In this document: positions 43,126 through 52,601 of the stretch, in pieces
Layout: every line of letters starts with the position of its first letter
How positions within the stretch are numbered: the stretch's first letter is position 1
From: Fimbriiglobus ruber
GTDB taxonomy: Bacteria; Planctomycetota; Planctomycetia; Gemmatales; Gemmataceae
DNA length: 64,000 bases
Direction of reading: 5' to 3'
NCBI RefSeq assembly: GCF_002197845.1
Contig: NZ_NIDE01000001.1
Span: forward strand, 682,001 to 746,000
Translations under genes and position numbers: made by a program
The notes under the pieces: model-generated
Databases searched by the model: none
Seen by the model: only the letters and a program-made list of their open reading frames with translations
What the model was told of the DNA's origin: nothing

Positions 43126-45525
43126 TTACTGGCCGCCGAACCAGCCGACGTAGAAGCTGAAGAGTTGCTTCTGGTCCTGCGCGGCCTGGTGGACCGGGAC
43201 CGCGAAGTCGAGGGCGATCGGGAGCGGACCCATCGCCGGAATCACGATCCGCATCCCGGCTCCGACGGCCACCCGGTAATCCGTGATCGTGACCGTTCGC
43301 TCGACCGTACCGTGGTCGCAGAACATGACGAACCACAGTTTGTCGTTCGCCATGACCGGGATCTGGTATTCGACGGTGTTTAGGAACGCGAACGTGCCCC
43401 CAATGTTCAAATCGTTTTCGTACGGCCCGACCCCGCGGAACGTGAACCCCCGCATACTCCGGAAGCCCCCGGCGAACGCCCGCTCGAACACCGGCGCGTT
43501 CGCGCCCATGACGGTCGCCTGGGTTCGCAGGGCGAGTACCTGTTTGCCGCTGCCGTCTTTCCGCTGATACATCGTGTAGTACTGGCTCAGTTCGGTCGTC
43601 CCGATCGGCACCTCGTAGTAGCTCCCGAACAGCTGCTCGAACCCGATGTCGAACACGCTCCCGCTGGTCGGGAGCAGGTAACTATCCCGGGTGTCGCGGT
43701 TCAGCCCGGCCCGCAAGCCGAGTTGGGTCGCGTGGCCGGCGTCCGACGTGATCGCGTTCGACGCCCAGTACGGGATGTTTTTGACGTCCACGTCTTCGAG
43801 TCGGGCGGACATGGTGGTTTTCCAGATCGGGCTCTCGGCGAACCGGTAATCGACCGTGGCACGGAGCCCCGTTCGTTCTTCGGTGTACTCGGTGTACTGG
43901 CGCTCGAAGAAGGATCCGCTGATTGTCAGCCCGAACCGGGTGTCGTACAGGTACGGCTCCCGCCACGTGATCGCGTACCTTTGGAACGTGGTTCCCGGCA
44001 TGGCCTGGATCTGCATTTCCTGGCCGCCACCCCGGAACGCCTTACCCGCGAACAAGTCGTCCAGGCTGGTCGGGACCCGCAGGATGTCGAAGTTCCGCTG
44101 GTTGAGGGTGATCGACCCGTTCACCCCGGCGTCCGAGTTCACGGTCGCGGTCAGGGCGGCCATCCCGGTCCGGGTTTCCTTGACCCGCACGCGGATGTCC
44201 TTGTAGATGCTGTCGAAGTCGGACGGGATCACCTCGACGGTCGGGGGGTCTTCGCCGTCGAAGATGCCGAGCCGCGACAAATTCGCCTCGGCCTGCTTGA
44301 GTTTCGGGTATTGGAGAACCTGCCCCGGGTAGAGGCCGAGCTGGTTCATGATCACCCGCTGGGCGGTGATCGTGTTCCCCTCGATGATGATCCGCCCGAC
44401 GCGGTCGGGTTCCCCGCGACTCGGCTCCATCAGCCGGTAATGGACGTCCACGACGCCGGGCTTGTCCGGCACCGCGAACCACGCGTGTTCGACGATCGCG
44501 TTGACCCCCCCGTTCCCTTCCAGGTTCTTGAGCCGCTGCTCGTCGGCCTGGACGGCGTCGAGGTTGTACTTCTCGCCGGGCTTGGTTTCGATCACCTTCC
44601 GCAGGCGGGCGTCGGAAACCAGTTTGTTCCCCTCGATCTTCACGCTCCCGACGGTGTACGCCCGGCCCTCGTCGACGTGGTACACGACCGTCACCTGGCT
44701 GACGTCGTTCGGGTACGGGACGACCTCCTCGTGAACCTGCGCGTCGAGGTGGCCGAGGCGGTAGTAGTATTTGACCAGCCGCTTCTTATCTTCTTCAACC
44801 ATCGCCTGGTTGAACTTCGCCGTCAGCGGGGTGATGAACCCGGAAATCATTGGGCCGGTGGAGACGACCACAGTCTTGAGGCGCCCGCTATCGGCCGCCG
44901 CGTTGCCGCGGAAATCGACGCCGCGGAGGCGGACCACCGGCCCCTCGGTGATCTGAAAGACCACCCGGGTGTCGGCGAGTTTGTCGCCTTCGAGCAGTAT
45001 CACGGTGGCGTACGCCCGCCCTTCTTCCCGCAGCTTGTTCTGGATTTCCTGGGCCGCGAGCTGGTTCATCGTCGGGTTCAGCGGGCTGCCCTTGCGGAGG
45101 TGCGTGAGGTCCCGGAGTTCGCTCTCGGACAAGTGCTCCTGGCCGATGTAAACGACTTCGTTGACGATGTTGTTGAGTTCGAGAACGTGAACGAATACCG
45201 TCACCCGGTTGTCCGCCCCGATAATCGTGCTGACGCGCACCCCGCCGGGCGCGAACCACCGCGTCCCCATGAGCTGGCGGACGTCCGCGTCGACCGTGTT
45301 CGGGTCGTACACGGCCCCCGCCTTGGTTTTCATCTGGCTCAGGATGGTTTGCTTGTCGTGGATCTTGTTGTTGACCGGAATAACATCGGCCACGATTTTT
45401 CCGAACGGGGTCTCTTCGGCCGCGCGGGCCCCGGGCGCGGCGCACCAGACACCGCCGACGGCCGCGACAACGGCCAATACGACGAAAGCCTGGATGCGGC
45501 CGAGGAACGGGCGGCGGGCAATCAT
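43126..45525 (-). CDS. bamA: BamA/Omp85-family outer membrane assembly factor
   Basis: The start at ATG 45525 (MIARRPFLGR) gives 799 residues with a signal peptide ending near AARA. Several POTRA repeats follow; two clear ones are YTVGSVKIEGNKLVSDARLRKVIETKPGEKYNLDAV and VGRIIIEGNTITAQRVIMNQLGLYPGQVL. The C-terminal 350 residues form the beta-barrel, with FAGGFRSMRGFTFRGVGPYENDLNIGGTFAFLNTVEYQIPV carrying the RGF motif of Omp85 loop 6. The last residue pattern is FSFYVGWFGGQ, without the usual terminal aromatic. The protein inserts outer-membrane beta-barrels. A homologue here supports a diderm planctomycete envelope. Confidence 0.92.
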   Translation of the reverse strand: MIARRPFLGRIQAFVVLAVVAAVGGVWCAAPGARAAEETPFGKIVADVIPVNNKIHDKQTILSQMKTKAGAVYDPNTVDADVRQLMGTRWFAPGGVRVSTIIGADNRVTVFVHVLELNNIVNEVVYIGQEHLSESELRDLTHLRKGSPLNPTMNQLAAQEIQNKLREEGRAYATVILLEGDKLADTRVVFQITEGPVVRLRGVDFRGNAAADSGRLKTVVVSTGPMISGFITPLTAKFNQAMVEEDKKRLVKYYYRLGHLDAQVHEEVVPYPNDVSQVTVVYHVDEGRAYTVGSVKIEGNKLVSDARLRKVIETKPGEKYNLDAVQADEQRLKNLEGNGGVNAIVEHAWFAVPDKPGVVDVHYRLMEPSRGEPDRVGRIIIEGNTITAQRVIMNQLGLYPGQVLQYPKLKQAEANLSRLGIFDGEDPPTVEVIPSDFDSIYKDIRVRVKETRTGMAALTATVNSDAGVNGSITLNQRNFDILRVPTSLDDLFAGKAFRGGGQEMQIQAMPGTTFQRYAITWREPYLYDTRFGLTISGSFFERQYTEYTEERTGLRATVDYRFAESPIWKTTMSARLEDVDVKNIPYWASNAITSDAGHATQLGLRAGLNRDTRDSYLLPTSGSVFDIGFEQLFGSYYEVPIGTTELSQYYTMYQRKDGSGKQVLALRTQATVMGANAPVFERAFAGGFRSMRGFTFRGVGPYENDLNIGGTFAFLNTVEYQIPVMANDKLWFVMFCDHGTVERTVTITDYRVAVGAGMRIVIPAMGPLPIALDFAVPVHQAAQDQKQLFSFYVGWFGGQ

Positions 45526-45642
45526 TCGTCTTTCCCCCAAACTAAAACCAATCCGGAGCGCGGTCCCTGCGCGCCGGGGTGGCCGGATACCCGTGGGCGA
45601 AATTAGTGTCAAGTCCGACGAACCTGGAAACCGAAAGCGGCC

Positions 45643-45652
45643 TTCGCCGCTC
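45643..45652. repeat. Left 10-bp target duplication of ISAs1 element
   Basis: TTCGCCGCTC, identical to 46904-46913. Confidence 0.9.
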
Positions 45653-46903
45653 CAGGGCCTTTCCTTTATTCACTTTGTGGGATCCCAATCAGCGCCCGGG
45701 CTTCATCGTGGTGGATTTGCAGCCACTCGATGGCCTCCGGACGGTTCTCGGTGTCGACATCGGCCAACAGATGGACGACGGCGTTCCGGATGGCGGCCAG
45801 GACCTGCGGAGCCGCACCCATCCGCACCCGGCAGCGGTCCTCGCCCAGGGTCTCATCCCGGACCCAATGCAATCCGTTCTCGATCTGCCAGTGATCCCGG
45901 AGGATGGACAGAAGTGTCGCCGCATTCGCCTGTTGGATCGACAGACTGGTGATTCCGTACACATCCTCGATCGTCTTCTTCCCTTTGACCGTCCGCTCGC
46001 GGGTGACGTGGAACCCTTGCTTGGCCCCCTTCCACTTCCCCTCGGCGGTCAGAATCGTCGTCGTGTGGAGGGTTCGCTTCTCGATCCGCCCATGTCCCTT
46101 GTCGACCGACGTGGCCACCCGGTCGGGATCGGGTGCCGTTGGCAGGTCCTCAGGGGGAAGTGGCCGCCGCGATCGATCGGGCGGCGGTCGCGAAGGCGAA
46201 TCCGGCTCGGATATCGGCGACCAAGGCCGGTTGGTTGTCCTTGGCCACGAGGACGTAGTCGCCCCCGGAATCGATCACCTGGGTGGCCAGATCGCGCTGA
46301 CAGAACATGGCGTCCCCGGTGACCACTTTGCCCCGCACGGGGAGGATACCGAGGAGTTCGAGGGCGGCCTTGTGTTCGTTCGTTTTGGCATCGACCCGGA
46401 CCTGAGCGAGGACGGCCTGGACGGCGGGTGCGTAGGCGGCCACCAAGTGGTGGCCGGGCACGTCCCCGTGGCGGCTGCCTCGCAACGTCTTGCCGTCGAT
46501 CGCGATGTGCTCGAACGCGTGGGGGTCGAACCGGCCGGTCACCCACCGGGACAGGGCCGCTTCGAGGTCCTGGGGGTCGAAGCGGCGGAGGGTTCGGGAG
46601 AGGGTCGAGACGGTCGGCGTTTTGCCCCGCCGGAAGCCCAGGGCGTGAGCCAGCGGAGCCCCGTGCTGCCGTCCGAACCGGGAGATCCCGGCCAAGCTCT
46701 TGCGGCCACTCAGCATGGCCAGAGCGACCAGTCCATGACCGCCGGGAGGGGATGAATGCGACCGTGGCGGCTGCGGGGATCGGGGAGGGTGGCGAGGGCC
46801 TCGTACAGCGTACACGCGGGCATGGGCAGCTCCTGGGAATCGGAAGGTGCCCCGTTTACCCAGCCCAGGTCGATTCAACAAGATGAAACAAGGAAAGGCC
46901 CTG
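45653..46903 (-). mobile_element. ISAs1-family insertion sequence (1251 bp)
   Basis: Inverted ends start CAGGGCCTTTCCTT on both sides (45653 inward and 46903 inward). The 10-base sequence TTCGCCGCTC directly borders both ends (45643-45652 and 46904-46913); an 8-10 base duplication is usual for this family. The element contains one transposase gene on the minus strand that is broken by two frameshifts. It sits between bamA and the epimerase gene, outside coding sequence. Confidence 0.93.
45666..46823 (-). pseudogene. ISAs1-family transposase, two frameshifts
   Basis: The frame opens at ATG 46823 (MPACTLYEALATLPDPRSRHGRIHPLPAVM). It breaks near 46733, where one G appears to be missing on the coding strand; it resumes as LVALAMLSGRKSLAGISRFGRQHG and IAIDGKTLRGS. 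It breaks again at 46153-46157, where the C-run is five instead of four. The last part (VDKGHGRIEKRTLHTTT to DHWQIENGLHWVRDETLGEDRCRVRMG) is the conserved ISAs1 end. Because one base is lost and one gained, the total is exactly 386 codons, the normal family length. Both lesions are single-base changes in short runs, so sequencing error should be considered along with decay. Confidence 0.88.
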
Positions 46904-46913
46904 TTCGCCGCTC
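46904..46913. repeat. Right 10-bp target duplication of ISAs1 element
   Basis: TTCGCCGCTC, identical to 45643-45652. Confidence 0.9.
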
Positions 46914-47151
46914 TTATCCCCCGATTCCCTCTGTTCCAATCCCTGGCACGGTCTGCGCCGGCTCCTATTTTGATCCGGGTGTCTTTCGATCCGGACGCGG
47001 ATGAACCGCTTCGCAACTTGTGGGCGTGAAAAGACGCGGGCCGGGCGCGGAAGTTCCCGTGACCCGTGTCGAATGTCGTTGCGGGTACGTTTCTTCCGGA
47101 CGATCGATGGACTTGTGACTGCACGCGGAATTCGGACCCGGGAAGCGCACA

Positions 47152-48147
47152 ATGCCCACCTATCTCATCACCGGCGGCACCGGGTTCGTTGGGAGCCATG
47201 CGGCCGAGGCGGCCGTCGTGCGGGGAAAGGTTCTGGCACTCGCCCGGTCCGGAAGTGACACGACATTTCTGGAATCGATCGGAGCCCAAATCGTCGCCGG
47301 CGACCTCACCGACCCGGCCGCACTCCGGCGGGCCGCGGAGGGGATCGATTGCGTGATCCATTGTGCCGCCAAGGTCGGGGACTGGGGAGCGGTCGAGGAT
47401 TTCCGGACTGTGAACGTGGGGGGGCTGCGCAACCTGTTCGACGCGCTCCGTGGGACGGCCCTCAAGCGATTCGTGTACGTGTCGAGCCTCGGCGTTTACG
47501 AGGCACGCCACCACTACGGAACGGACGAGACCGAGCCCCTCCCGGCCGCTCATATTGACGGGTACACCCAATCGAAGGTCGAGTGCGAGACGCTGGCCCT
47601 CGAAGAGTATCGCAAATACCAGACCCCGGTTACCATCGTCCGGCCCGGGTTCATTTACGGGCCGCGCGACCGTACCGTTCTCCCGCGACTGGCTGACCGG
47701 CTACGAAAGAAGAGCGTGATTTACATCGCCCGCGGGCGGTACGCGCTCAACACCACTTATGTGGGGAATTTGGTCGACGCGATTTTTCTGGCGGCCGAGA
47801 GCCCGCGTGCGGTCGGCGAAGTCTTCAACGTGACGGACGGCGAGTTTGTCAGCAAGCGGCGGTTTTTTGAAGCGATCGCGGACGGGCTCGGGCTCCCGCG
47901 GCCGAAGGCGTCGATCCCGCTCTGGCTGGCCCGCCCGTTGGCCAGGTGGCGGGAGAACGTGTTCCGCCGGAAGAACAAGCCGTACCCCCCGCTCATTACC
48001 CGCGCGTCCGTGAAATTCGCCGGGTTGAACCTCGATTTCAGCATCGCCAAGGCGCGGACGGTCCTCGGGTACGACCCACAAATCGGGTTCGACGACGGGA
48101 TGAAACGGGCACTGGAATGGGTCGCCAAGAACAAACCGGCGGCCTGA
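47152..48147 (+). CDS. NAD-dependent epimerase/dehydratase (extended SDR)
   Basis: The 331-residue Rossmann protein shows the nucleotide motif TYLITGGTGFVGSHAAE (residues 3-19), DLTDP at the strand 3 end, CVIHCAAKVGDW, and the active-site YTQSK (Tyr138, Lys142) after VYVSSLGVYE. PGFIYGPRDRT and the C-terminal block GYDPQIGFDDGMKRALEWV are typical of extended SDRs, nearest in look to the 3-beta-hydroxysteroid dehydrogenase/dihydroflavonol-reductase group. The substrate is unknown. The upstream 240 bases contain the right ISAs1 boundary. Confidence 0.9.
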   Translation: MPTYLITGGTGFVGSHAAEAAVVRGKVLALARSGSDTTFLESIGAQIVAGDLTDPAALRRAAEGIDCVIHCAAKVGDWGAVEDFRTVNVGGLRNLFDALRGTALKRFVYVSSLGVYEARHHYGTDETEPLPAAHIDGYTQSKVECETLALEEYRKYQTPVTIVRPGFIYGPRDRTVLPRLADRLRKKSVIYIARGRYALNTTYVGNLVDAIFLAAESPRAVGEVFNVTDGEFVSKRRFFEAIADGLGLPRPKASIPLWLARPLARWRENVFRRKNKPYPPLITRASVKFAGLNLDFSIAKARTVLGYDPQIGFDDGMKRALEWVAKNKPAA

Positions 48148-48366
48148 TCGAAGCCGCCGTCGCTCCGGAGAATTCTGTAGCACGGATCGGCGGGCACCTC
48201 GTGCCGGCCCGCGTTCCAGGTTCTCCCGAACAGGTTCGTCCCAATGCATCAATCTGTCCGGGTTTATGTCAAAGTGTGCCGGGATTCTTGTGAACGCCGC
48301 TCGCGGGCGGGTACAATCGGGGCACGATTTATGGCGACCCCAACCGCTTCGCAAGGTGCCTCCCCG

Positions 48367-49527
48367 ATGCGCCGCCTCATGATCCTGACCGCACTCACGC
48401 TGTTATCTGCCGCGGGCGATTTGCCAGCGCTCCAACCACCCGCCCAACCGGTCCCGGTAGCGCCGTTGCCAGTCGCGCCGATAGCCGCTCCACCCGGTTT
48501 GCAGCCGGGAGTCCGTATGCGACCGGGGCGCCCCGGTGTACTGAACCAGGGGGAAGCGCCGAAAGCGGACCCCACTCCTCCCGCCACGGCGACGCGGCTC
48601 GCCGCCGACGGGCCGCCGGAGTTCGAGGCGAGATTCGTCGACGACAGCGTACTTCGGATCACGTCGCTCGACGCGACTCTCCCGGTCGTGACCAAGTACG
48701 GAAAGTTGCAGGTGGCGATGGCGGACATCCTCCGCATGGAGATCGGTTTCAGATACCCCGAGGGAGTGGAAGCCAAGGTCGATGAGGCCGTGACGCGGTT
48801 GGGCGCCGCGTCGTTCAAGGACCGCGAAGAAGCCGAACGAGAGTTGTTCAAGTTCGGGGAGTACGCGCTGCCCGCGCTCAAGCGGGCAACGAAGGCAACG
48901 GACGCCGAGGTGCAGAGGCGGTCTGAAACACTGCTCAAACGACTCCACGACAAACTCCCGGCCGAGAAACAGGACTTCCGGGATTACGACCTGATCGAGA
49001 CGCCCGAACTGACCCTTCGCTGTCGGGTCGAACCAGCCGGGTTGAAGGTCAAGACCAAACTCTTCGGTGAAACGACGATTCGTCTGGCCGACGTGCGAAC
49101 GCTGCGGACCACCGTGGCGTTCGGGAGTGACTTGACCGTGGAAGCGGCGAAGTACGGACGGCAAAACGACCAGACGTGGTTCGACACGGGGGTTGACGTG
49201 ACTGCCAACCAGAAACTGGAACTGACGGCGAGCGGGACGGTCGACCTCGCTCCGAACCAAGGCGGCCAAATCGTCTGCGGGCCAGCCGGCAACCCGAACA
49301 ACGGCGTCGGGAGCCTCATGACCCCGAATCGCGGGGTGTTTCGGTTCGCCCCCGGGTTGCTGGTCGGCCGCATCGGTGCCGATGCCTCGCCGTTCCCCAT
49401 CGGCGCGAATTACGTCGGCCAACACGCCGGCACCGGCGGCCGCCTATATCTCAAAATTGTGCCCGGAATTTGGGGCGGAATCGAGCCGACCGGCGCGTAC
49501 AAAGTGAAGGTCAAGACCGGCGGGTGA
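48367..49527 (+). CDS. Exported protein with HEAT-like and PA-IL-like domains
   Basis: The start at ATG 48367 (MRRLMILTALTLLSAAG) gives 386 residues with a signal peptide; AAGGTG lies 8 bases upstream. An in-frame ATG at 48331 is possible but extends the leader. A Pro-rich region (about 20-55) is followed by a beta domain with FEARFVDDSVLRITSLDATLPVVTKYGKLQV, a helical HEAT-like segment (VDEAVTRLGAASFKDREEAERELFKFGEYALPALKRA), another beta part, and a C-terminal galactose-lectin-like region (WFDTGVDVTANQKLELTASGTVDLAPN to IGANYVGQHAGTGGRLYLKIVPG) that resembles PA-IL-like domains. It may bind carbohydrate at the surface. The HEAT-like element AADFRVREKAGRELAMFGERALPTL recurs in the gene at 54915. 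Confidence 0.78.
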   Translation: MRRLMILTALTLLSAAGDLPALQPPAQPVPVAPLPVAPIAAPPGLQPGVRMRPGRPGVLNQGEAPKADPTPPATATRLAADGPPEFEARFVDDSVLRITSLDATLPVVTKYGKLQVAMADILRMEIGFRYPEGVEAKVDEAVTRLGAASFKDREEAERELFKFGEYALPALKRATKATDAEVQRRSETLLKRLHDKLPAEKQDFRDYDLIETPELTLRCRVEPAGLKVKTKLFGETTIRLADVRTLRTTVAFGSDLTVEAAKYGRQNDQTWFDTGVDVTANQKLELTASGTVDLAPNQGGQIVCGPAGNPNNGVGSLMTPNRGVFRFAPGLLVGRIGADASPFPIGANYVGQHAGTGGRLYLKIVPGIWGGIEPTGAYKVKVKTGG

Positions 49528-49569
49528 ACGAGCCGGCGCAGCGATCCCATTCGGGCGGAGGCCCAACTG

Positions 49570-50097
49570 ATGAACCTGTCCGGCAAGCGCGTGGCGGTGT
49601 TGGTCGAGCAGCAGTACCAGGAACTGGAAGTGTGGTACCCCGTGTACCGGCTCCGCGAGGCCGGGTGTGCGGTGACGCTCGTCGGCCCGGAGGCGGGCAG
49701 GTCGTATCCAAGTAAGCTCGGGTATCCGGCCAAGGCGGACGTTTCGGCCGCCGCGGTTTCGGCCGGCGACTTTGACGCGATCGTGATCCCGGGTGGGTTC
49801 GCCCCGGACTACATCCGTCGGAGCGATGCGATGCTCAAACTGGTCCGTGAGATGGCAGCCCAGGGGAAACCGACGGCGGCCGTCTGCCACGGCCCGTGGG
49901 TTCTCTGTTCGACCCCCGCGCTCCGGGGGCGGCGGGCGACCTGCTTCCATTCCATCAAGGACGACGTCGTCAACGCCGGCGCGACCTATGTCGACGAAGA
50001 AGTCGTCGTGGACGGGCACCTCATCACCAGCCGCAAACCGGACGACCTGCCGGCGTTCGTCGTGGCCGTCATGAAGGCACTGGCGGGGCAGCGGTAG
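49570..50097 (+). CDS. DJ-1/PfpI-family protein
   Basis: The 175-residue DJ-1/PfpI protein shows VAVLVEQQYQELEVWYPVYRLREAG with the conserved Glu, then FDAIVIPGGFAPDYIRRSDAML, the nucleophile elbow AAVCHGPWVLCS with the reactive Cys, and ATCFHSIKDDVVNAGATYVDEEVVVDGHLITSRKPDDLPAF. Members act as glyoxalases, deglycase-like enzymes or stress proteins. The gene starts 42 bases after the PA-IL-like gene and ends at a strong palindromic terminator shared with the converging ArsR gene. Confidence 0.92.
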   Translation: MNLSGKRVAVLVEQQYQELEVWYPVYRLREAGCAVTLVGPEAGRSYPSKLGYPAKADVSAAAVSAGDFDAIVIPGGFAPDYIRRSDAMLKLVREMAAQGKPTAAVCHGPWVLCSTPALRGRRATCFHSIKDDVVNAGATYVDEEVVVDGHLITSRKPDDLPAFVVAVMKALAGQR

Positions 50098-50126
50098 CCG
50101 CTCGATTTTTCCGAACATCTCCGGTA

Positions 50127-50166
50127 ACGCACGACGCCCACCCGATCGGGTGGGCGTCGTGCGTTT
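50127..50166. terminator. Shared bidirectional palindromic terminator
   Basis: A perfect 19-bp palindrome without spacer (50127-50145 and 50146-50164, containing CGCCCACCCGATCGGGTGGG) lies between the converging DJ-1/PfpI and ArsR genes, 30 and 23 bases from their stops. It is followed by only three T residues on the plus strand, so its strength rests on the stem. Confidence 0.82.
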
Positions 50167-50186
50167 AACTGGGGGAGGCTGGATGG

Positions 50187-50585
50187 TTATTTTCGCTTGA
50201 ATGCGATCTCAACTCCTCCCAGGGGGATTCTAGCCGGGCCACCGTGGGGAAAGAGCTGATCAATCAGCTCGTGGAGGCCGGTCGGGTTGAGTGCGTAAAA
50301 GTTGAACTTTCCGTCGCGGCGGAATTCGATCAATCCGGCGTTGCGAAGTTGGTTCAGGTGGTGGCTAACGGCGGGCTGGGACTGTCCGAGGGCGTCACCG
50401 ATGGCGGAAACGTTCATCTCACCCGATTCGGCGAGCATGAGCAGGATGCGGAGGCGATTCTCGTCCGCGATGCTCTTCAACACGTCCGTCAACTTCCGCA
50501 CTGCACGGTCCGAGCCCGTGCCTTGCAGCGACGGTCCGGCCAGGCTCACGCCTTTGCCGCGCACCGCCGGTAAATTCTTCGTCAA
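50187..50585 (-). CDS. ArsR-family winged-helix transcription regulator
   Basis: The 132-residue protein has an ArsR-type winged helix: LTDVLKSIADENRLRILLMLAESGEMNVSAIGDALGQSQPAVSHHLNQLRNAGLIEFRRDGKFNFYALN. No metal-binding cysteine pair ELCVC is present, so it is a non-metal or dimer-interface type. The N-terminal 28 residues are extra. It may regulate itself or neighbouring genes; no target operator was identified. Confidence 0.9.
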   Translation of the reverse strand: MTKNLPAVRGKGVSLAGPSLQGTGSDRAVRKLTDVLKSIADENRLRILLMLAESGEMNVSAIGDALGQSQPAVSHHLNQLRNAGLIEFRRDGKFNFYALNPTGLHELIDQLFPHGGPARIPLGGVEIAFKRK

Positions 50586-50898
50586 GAGATTACTCCTGTG
50601 GGTCCACCGGACTCACGACCGCGGCGGGGGAGAGGGCCGCGCGGGATGTTACGCGACGCCACGACAATCAACCCGTTCGTACTGTTCGGCGCCGCTTCCG
50701 ATATCTTACGGTCCGGGCCGTGACCCGCCGTGAAGATTGGGAGTAATCGGGAGCCCGACCGCCGGCCCCGCCGGAGAAGGGGACCGGGCCTACAATGGCC
50801 ACTATTCTGTTTATCCCGGAGGGGCCGGTCCGTCGACCCGAAGTGACTCGGGTTGTTGTCCGCGGGGCGGTCCGCCGGGAGAATTTTCGGAGTACCCG

Positions 50899-51510
50899 AT
50901 GAGTTTGACGGGAACGGACGGGTCGAGTCGGTGCGGGCCGCCGTCGCGAGTGTACCTCTTCTCGCTCGCGGTGGCCCTGGTTTGCCTGGGCGGCTTTTAC
51001 TGGCGGGAACGCGCTCTGGGTGTGTCGGGTGACAGCGTGCCTGACGCGCGACCCGAAGGCTATCAGTCGGCTGATCTGGAGGCGTTTTTCCAGTCCGTGA
51101 AGGCGGGTCCGTGGGGTGCGAAAGGGGCGTCGGTTTACGCGGCTACTGAAGTGACCATCGATTTCGCATTCCCGCTGGCTTACGCGGGACTCATCGGCTG
51201 CATCCTGGTCGCCCTGTACGGGCGCTGTGTCGGGAGCTGGCTCGTTCTGGTCGCGGTGGCGATCGTCGGCGCGGACTGGACGGAAAACGTCGCGCTCGCC
51301 GGGATCGGGCTCAGCCCCGACCCGACGCACCTCACTCCGGAATATCTGCAATGGGCGACCGTCGCGACGACAGCGACGGTCGTGAAGTGGAAACTCTCCG
51401 TCGTGGCGTCCGGACTCATCGTGCTGGGCGTACCGGTCTGCGTTGTGCGCTTGATCGTTGGGCGTATCCGGGCGAAGAAGCGGGCCGCCGCTAAGCCCGG
51501 GGTTACTTGA
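50899..51510 (+). CDS. Small polytopic membrane protein
   Basis: ATG 50899 is chosen because GGAG lies 7 bases upstream; the open frame continues further up without support. The 203-residue product has about four membrane segments ([71 protein letters not shown] and [25 protein letters not shown]) and a basic C-terminus. The segment after TM2 with [14 protein letters not shown] is a possible functional site, but no family is recognised. The stop lies 8 bases inside the converging dapA gene. Confidence 0.8.
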   Translation: MSLTGTDGSSRCGPPSRVYLFSLAVALVCLGGFYWRERALGVSGDSVPDARPEGYQSADLEAFFQSVKAGPWGAKGASVYAATEVTIDFAFPLAYAGLIGCILVALYGRCVGSWLVLVAVAIVGADWTENVALAGIGLSPDPTHLTPEYLQWATVATTATVVKWKLSVVASGLIVLGVPVCVVRLIVGRIRAKKRAAAKPGVT

Positions 51511-52399
51511 GCAGCCCGTAGTTTACCAGTGTTTGCCGGACCTTGGCCTCTCCCACTTCGTCCATGGTACACATCGGCAGGCGCAACTCCCCGGTCCCGC
51601 GGCCGAGCAGTTTCATCGCAGTTTTCACCGGAATCGGGTTCGTCGCCACGCCCAGCATGTCGCGGCAGAGCGGGAACAGTTTGCGGTGCCACGCCCGGGC
51701 GTCCGCGATGTTCCCGCCGGCAGCCGCCTTTACTAATGCCATCATGTCTCGCGGGACGATGTTCCCGACCACCGACACCACCCCTTTGCCCCCGATACTC
51801 ATGAGCGGGAGGGTCAGGCTGTCGTCGCCGGACAATAGCGTCAGGTCCGTCAGCGCGAGTACCTGCGAAGCCTGGTCGAGTGAGCCGGTGGCTTCCTTGA
51901 CGGCCACGATCGTCGGATACTGGTCCGCGAGCCGGGCCATCGTTTCGGGGAGGATGTTCGACCCGGTCCGGCCCGGAATGTTGTAAAGCACGAGCGGCAG
52001 GTCACAGGCCTCGGCGATCGCCCCGAAGTGCCGGAAGTACCCGTCCTGGGTCGGCTTGTTGTAGTACGGCCCGACCTGCAGCGAGCCGGTCGCCCCGGCC
52101 TTCTTCGCGGCCTTGGTCATCCGGACGGCTTCGGCCGTGCTGTTCGACCCCGTCCCCGCCATCACTTTGAGCCGCCCGCCCGCCCGCTCGCACACGAACG
52201 CGACGACCCGCTCGTTTTCTTCGTGCGTCAGGGTCGGTGATTCGCCCGTGGTGCCGCACGGCGCGAGCCCGTCGGTCCCCTGTTCGACGTGCCAGTCGAC
52301 GAGTTTACCGAGGTCGTCCCAATCGATCTGACCGTTGCGAAAGGGGGTGACAATGGCGACGGTCACGCCGGCGAACTGGGCCCCGCGAGAGGAGGTCAT
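51503..52399 (-). CDS. dapA: 4-hydroxy-tetrahydrodipicolinate synthase
   Basis: The 298-residue TIM-barrel enzyme of lysine and diaminopimelate synthesis condenses pyruvate with aspartate semialdehyde. Visible family residues are the substrate loop [13 protein letters not shown] (49-61), Tyr139 in [11 protein letters not shown] and the Schiff-base Lys168 in [25 protein letters not shown] and the C-terminal [11 protein letters not shown] are also typical. Length and order are normal. Other lysine genes are not nearby. Its stop overlaps the membrane-protein stop by 8 bases. Confidence 0.94.
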   Translation of the reverse strand: MTSSRGAQFAGVTVAIVTPFRNGQIDWDDLGKLVDWHVEQGTDGLAPCGTTGESPTLTHEENERVVAFVCERAGGRLKVMAGTGSNSTAEAVRMTKAAKKAGATGSLQVGPYYNKPTQDGYFRHFGAIAEACDLPLVLYNIPGRTGSNILPETMARLADQYPTIVAVKEATGSLDQASQVLALTDLTLLSGDDSLTLPLMSIGGKGVVSVVGNIVPRDMMALVKAAAGGNIADARAWHRKLFPLCRDMLGVATNPIPVKTAMKLLGRGTGELRLPMCTMDEVGEAKVRQTLVNYGLLK

Positions 52400-52601
52400 G
52401 AGAGCCTCGGCCTACAGGAAACGGAAGGCTTTTTGATGAGTCAAGGTAGGGACCGTGCGGAGATTTACAAGCCTGAAGGCGGATTATCGTTCGGGCCGGC
52501 GGTATTCCGGCGGAGCCGCGCAGGGGACAAAGTAAAAACGCGCGGGGGCGGGCGCCCGATGGCCCGCCCCCCCGATGTCTCCCGCGGAGGATGCCTGAAC
52601 G

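Noticed and set aside
43723-45606. Plus-strand frame of 627 residues
   Set aside because: It is antisense to bamA, whose POTRA and barrel motifs and signal peptide are convincing.
46150-47571. 473-residue frame reading from the epimerase gene into the ISAs1 element
   Set aside because: The upstream 260 residues are antisense to the epimerase gene. Only the transposase part is real, and it belongs to the frameshifted ISAs1 gene.
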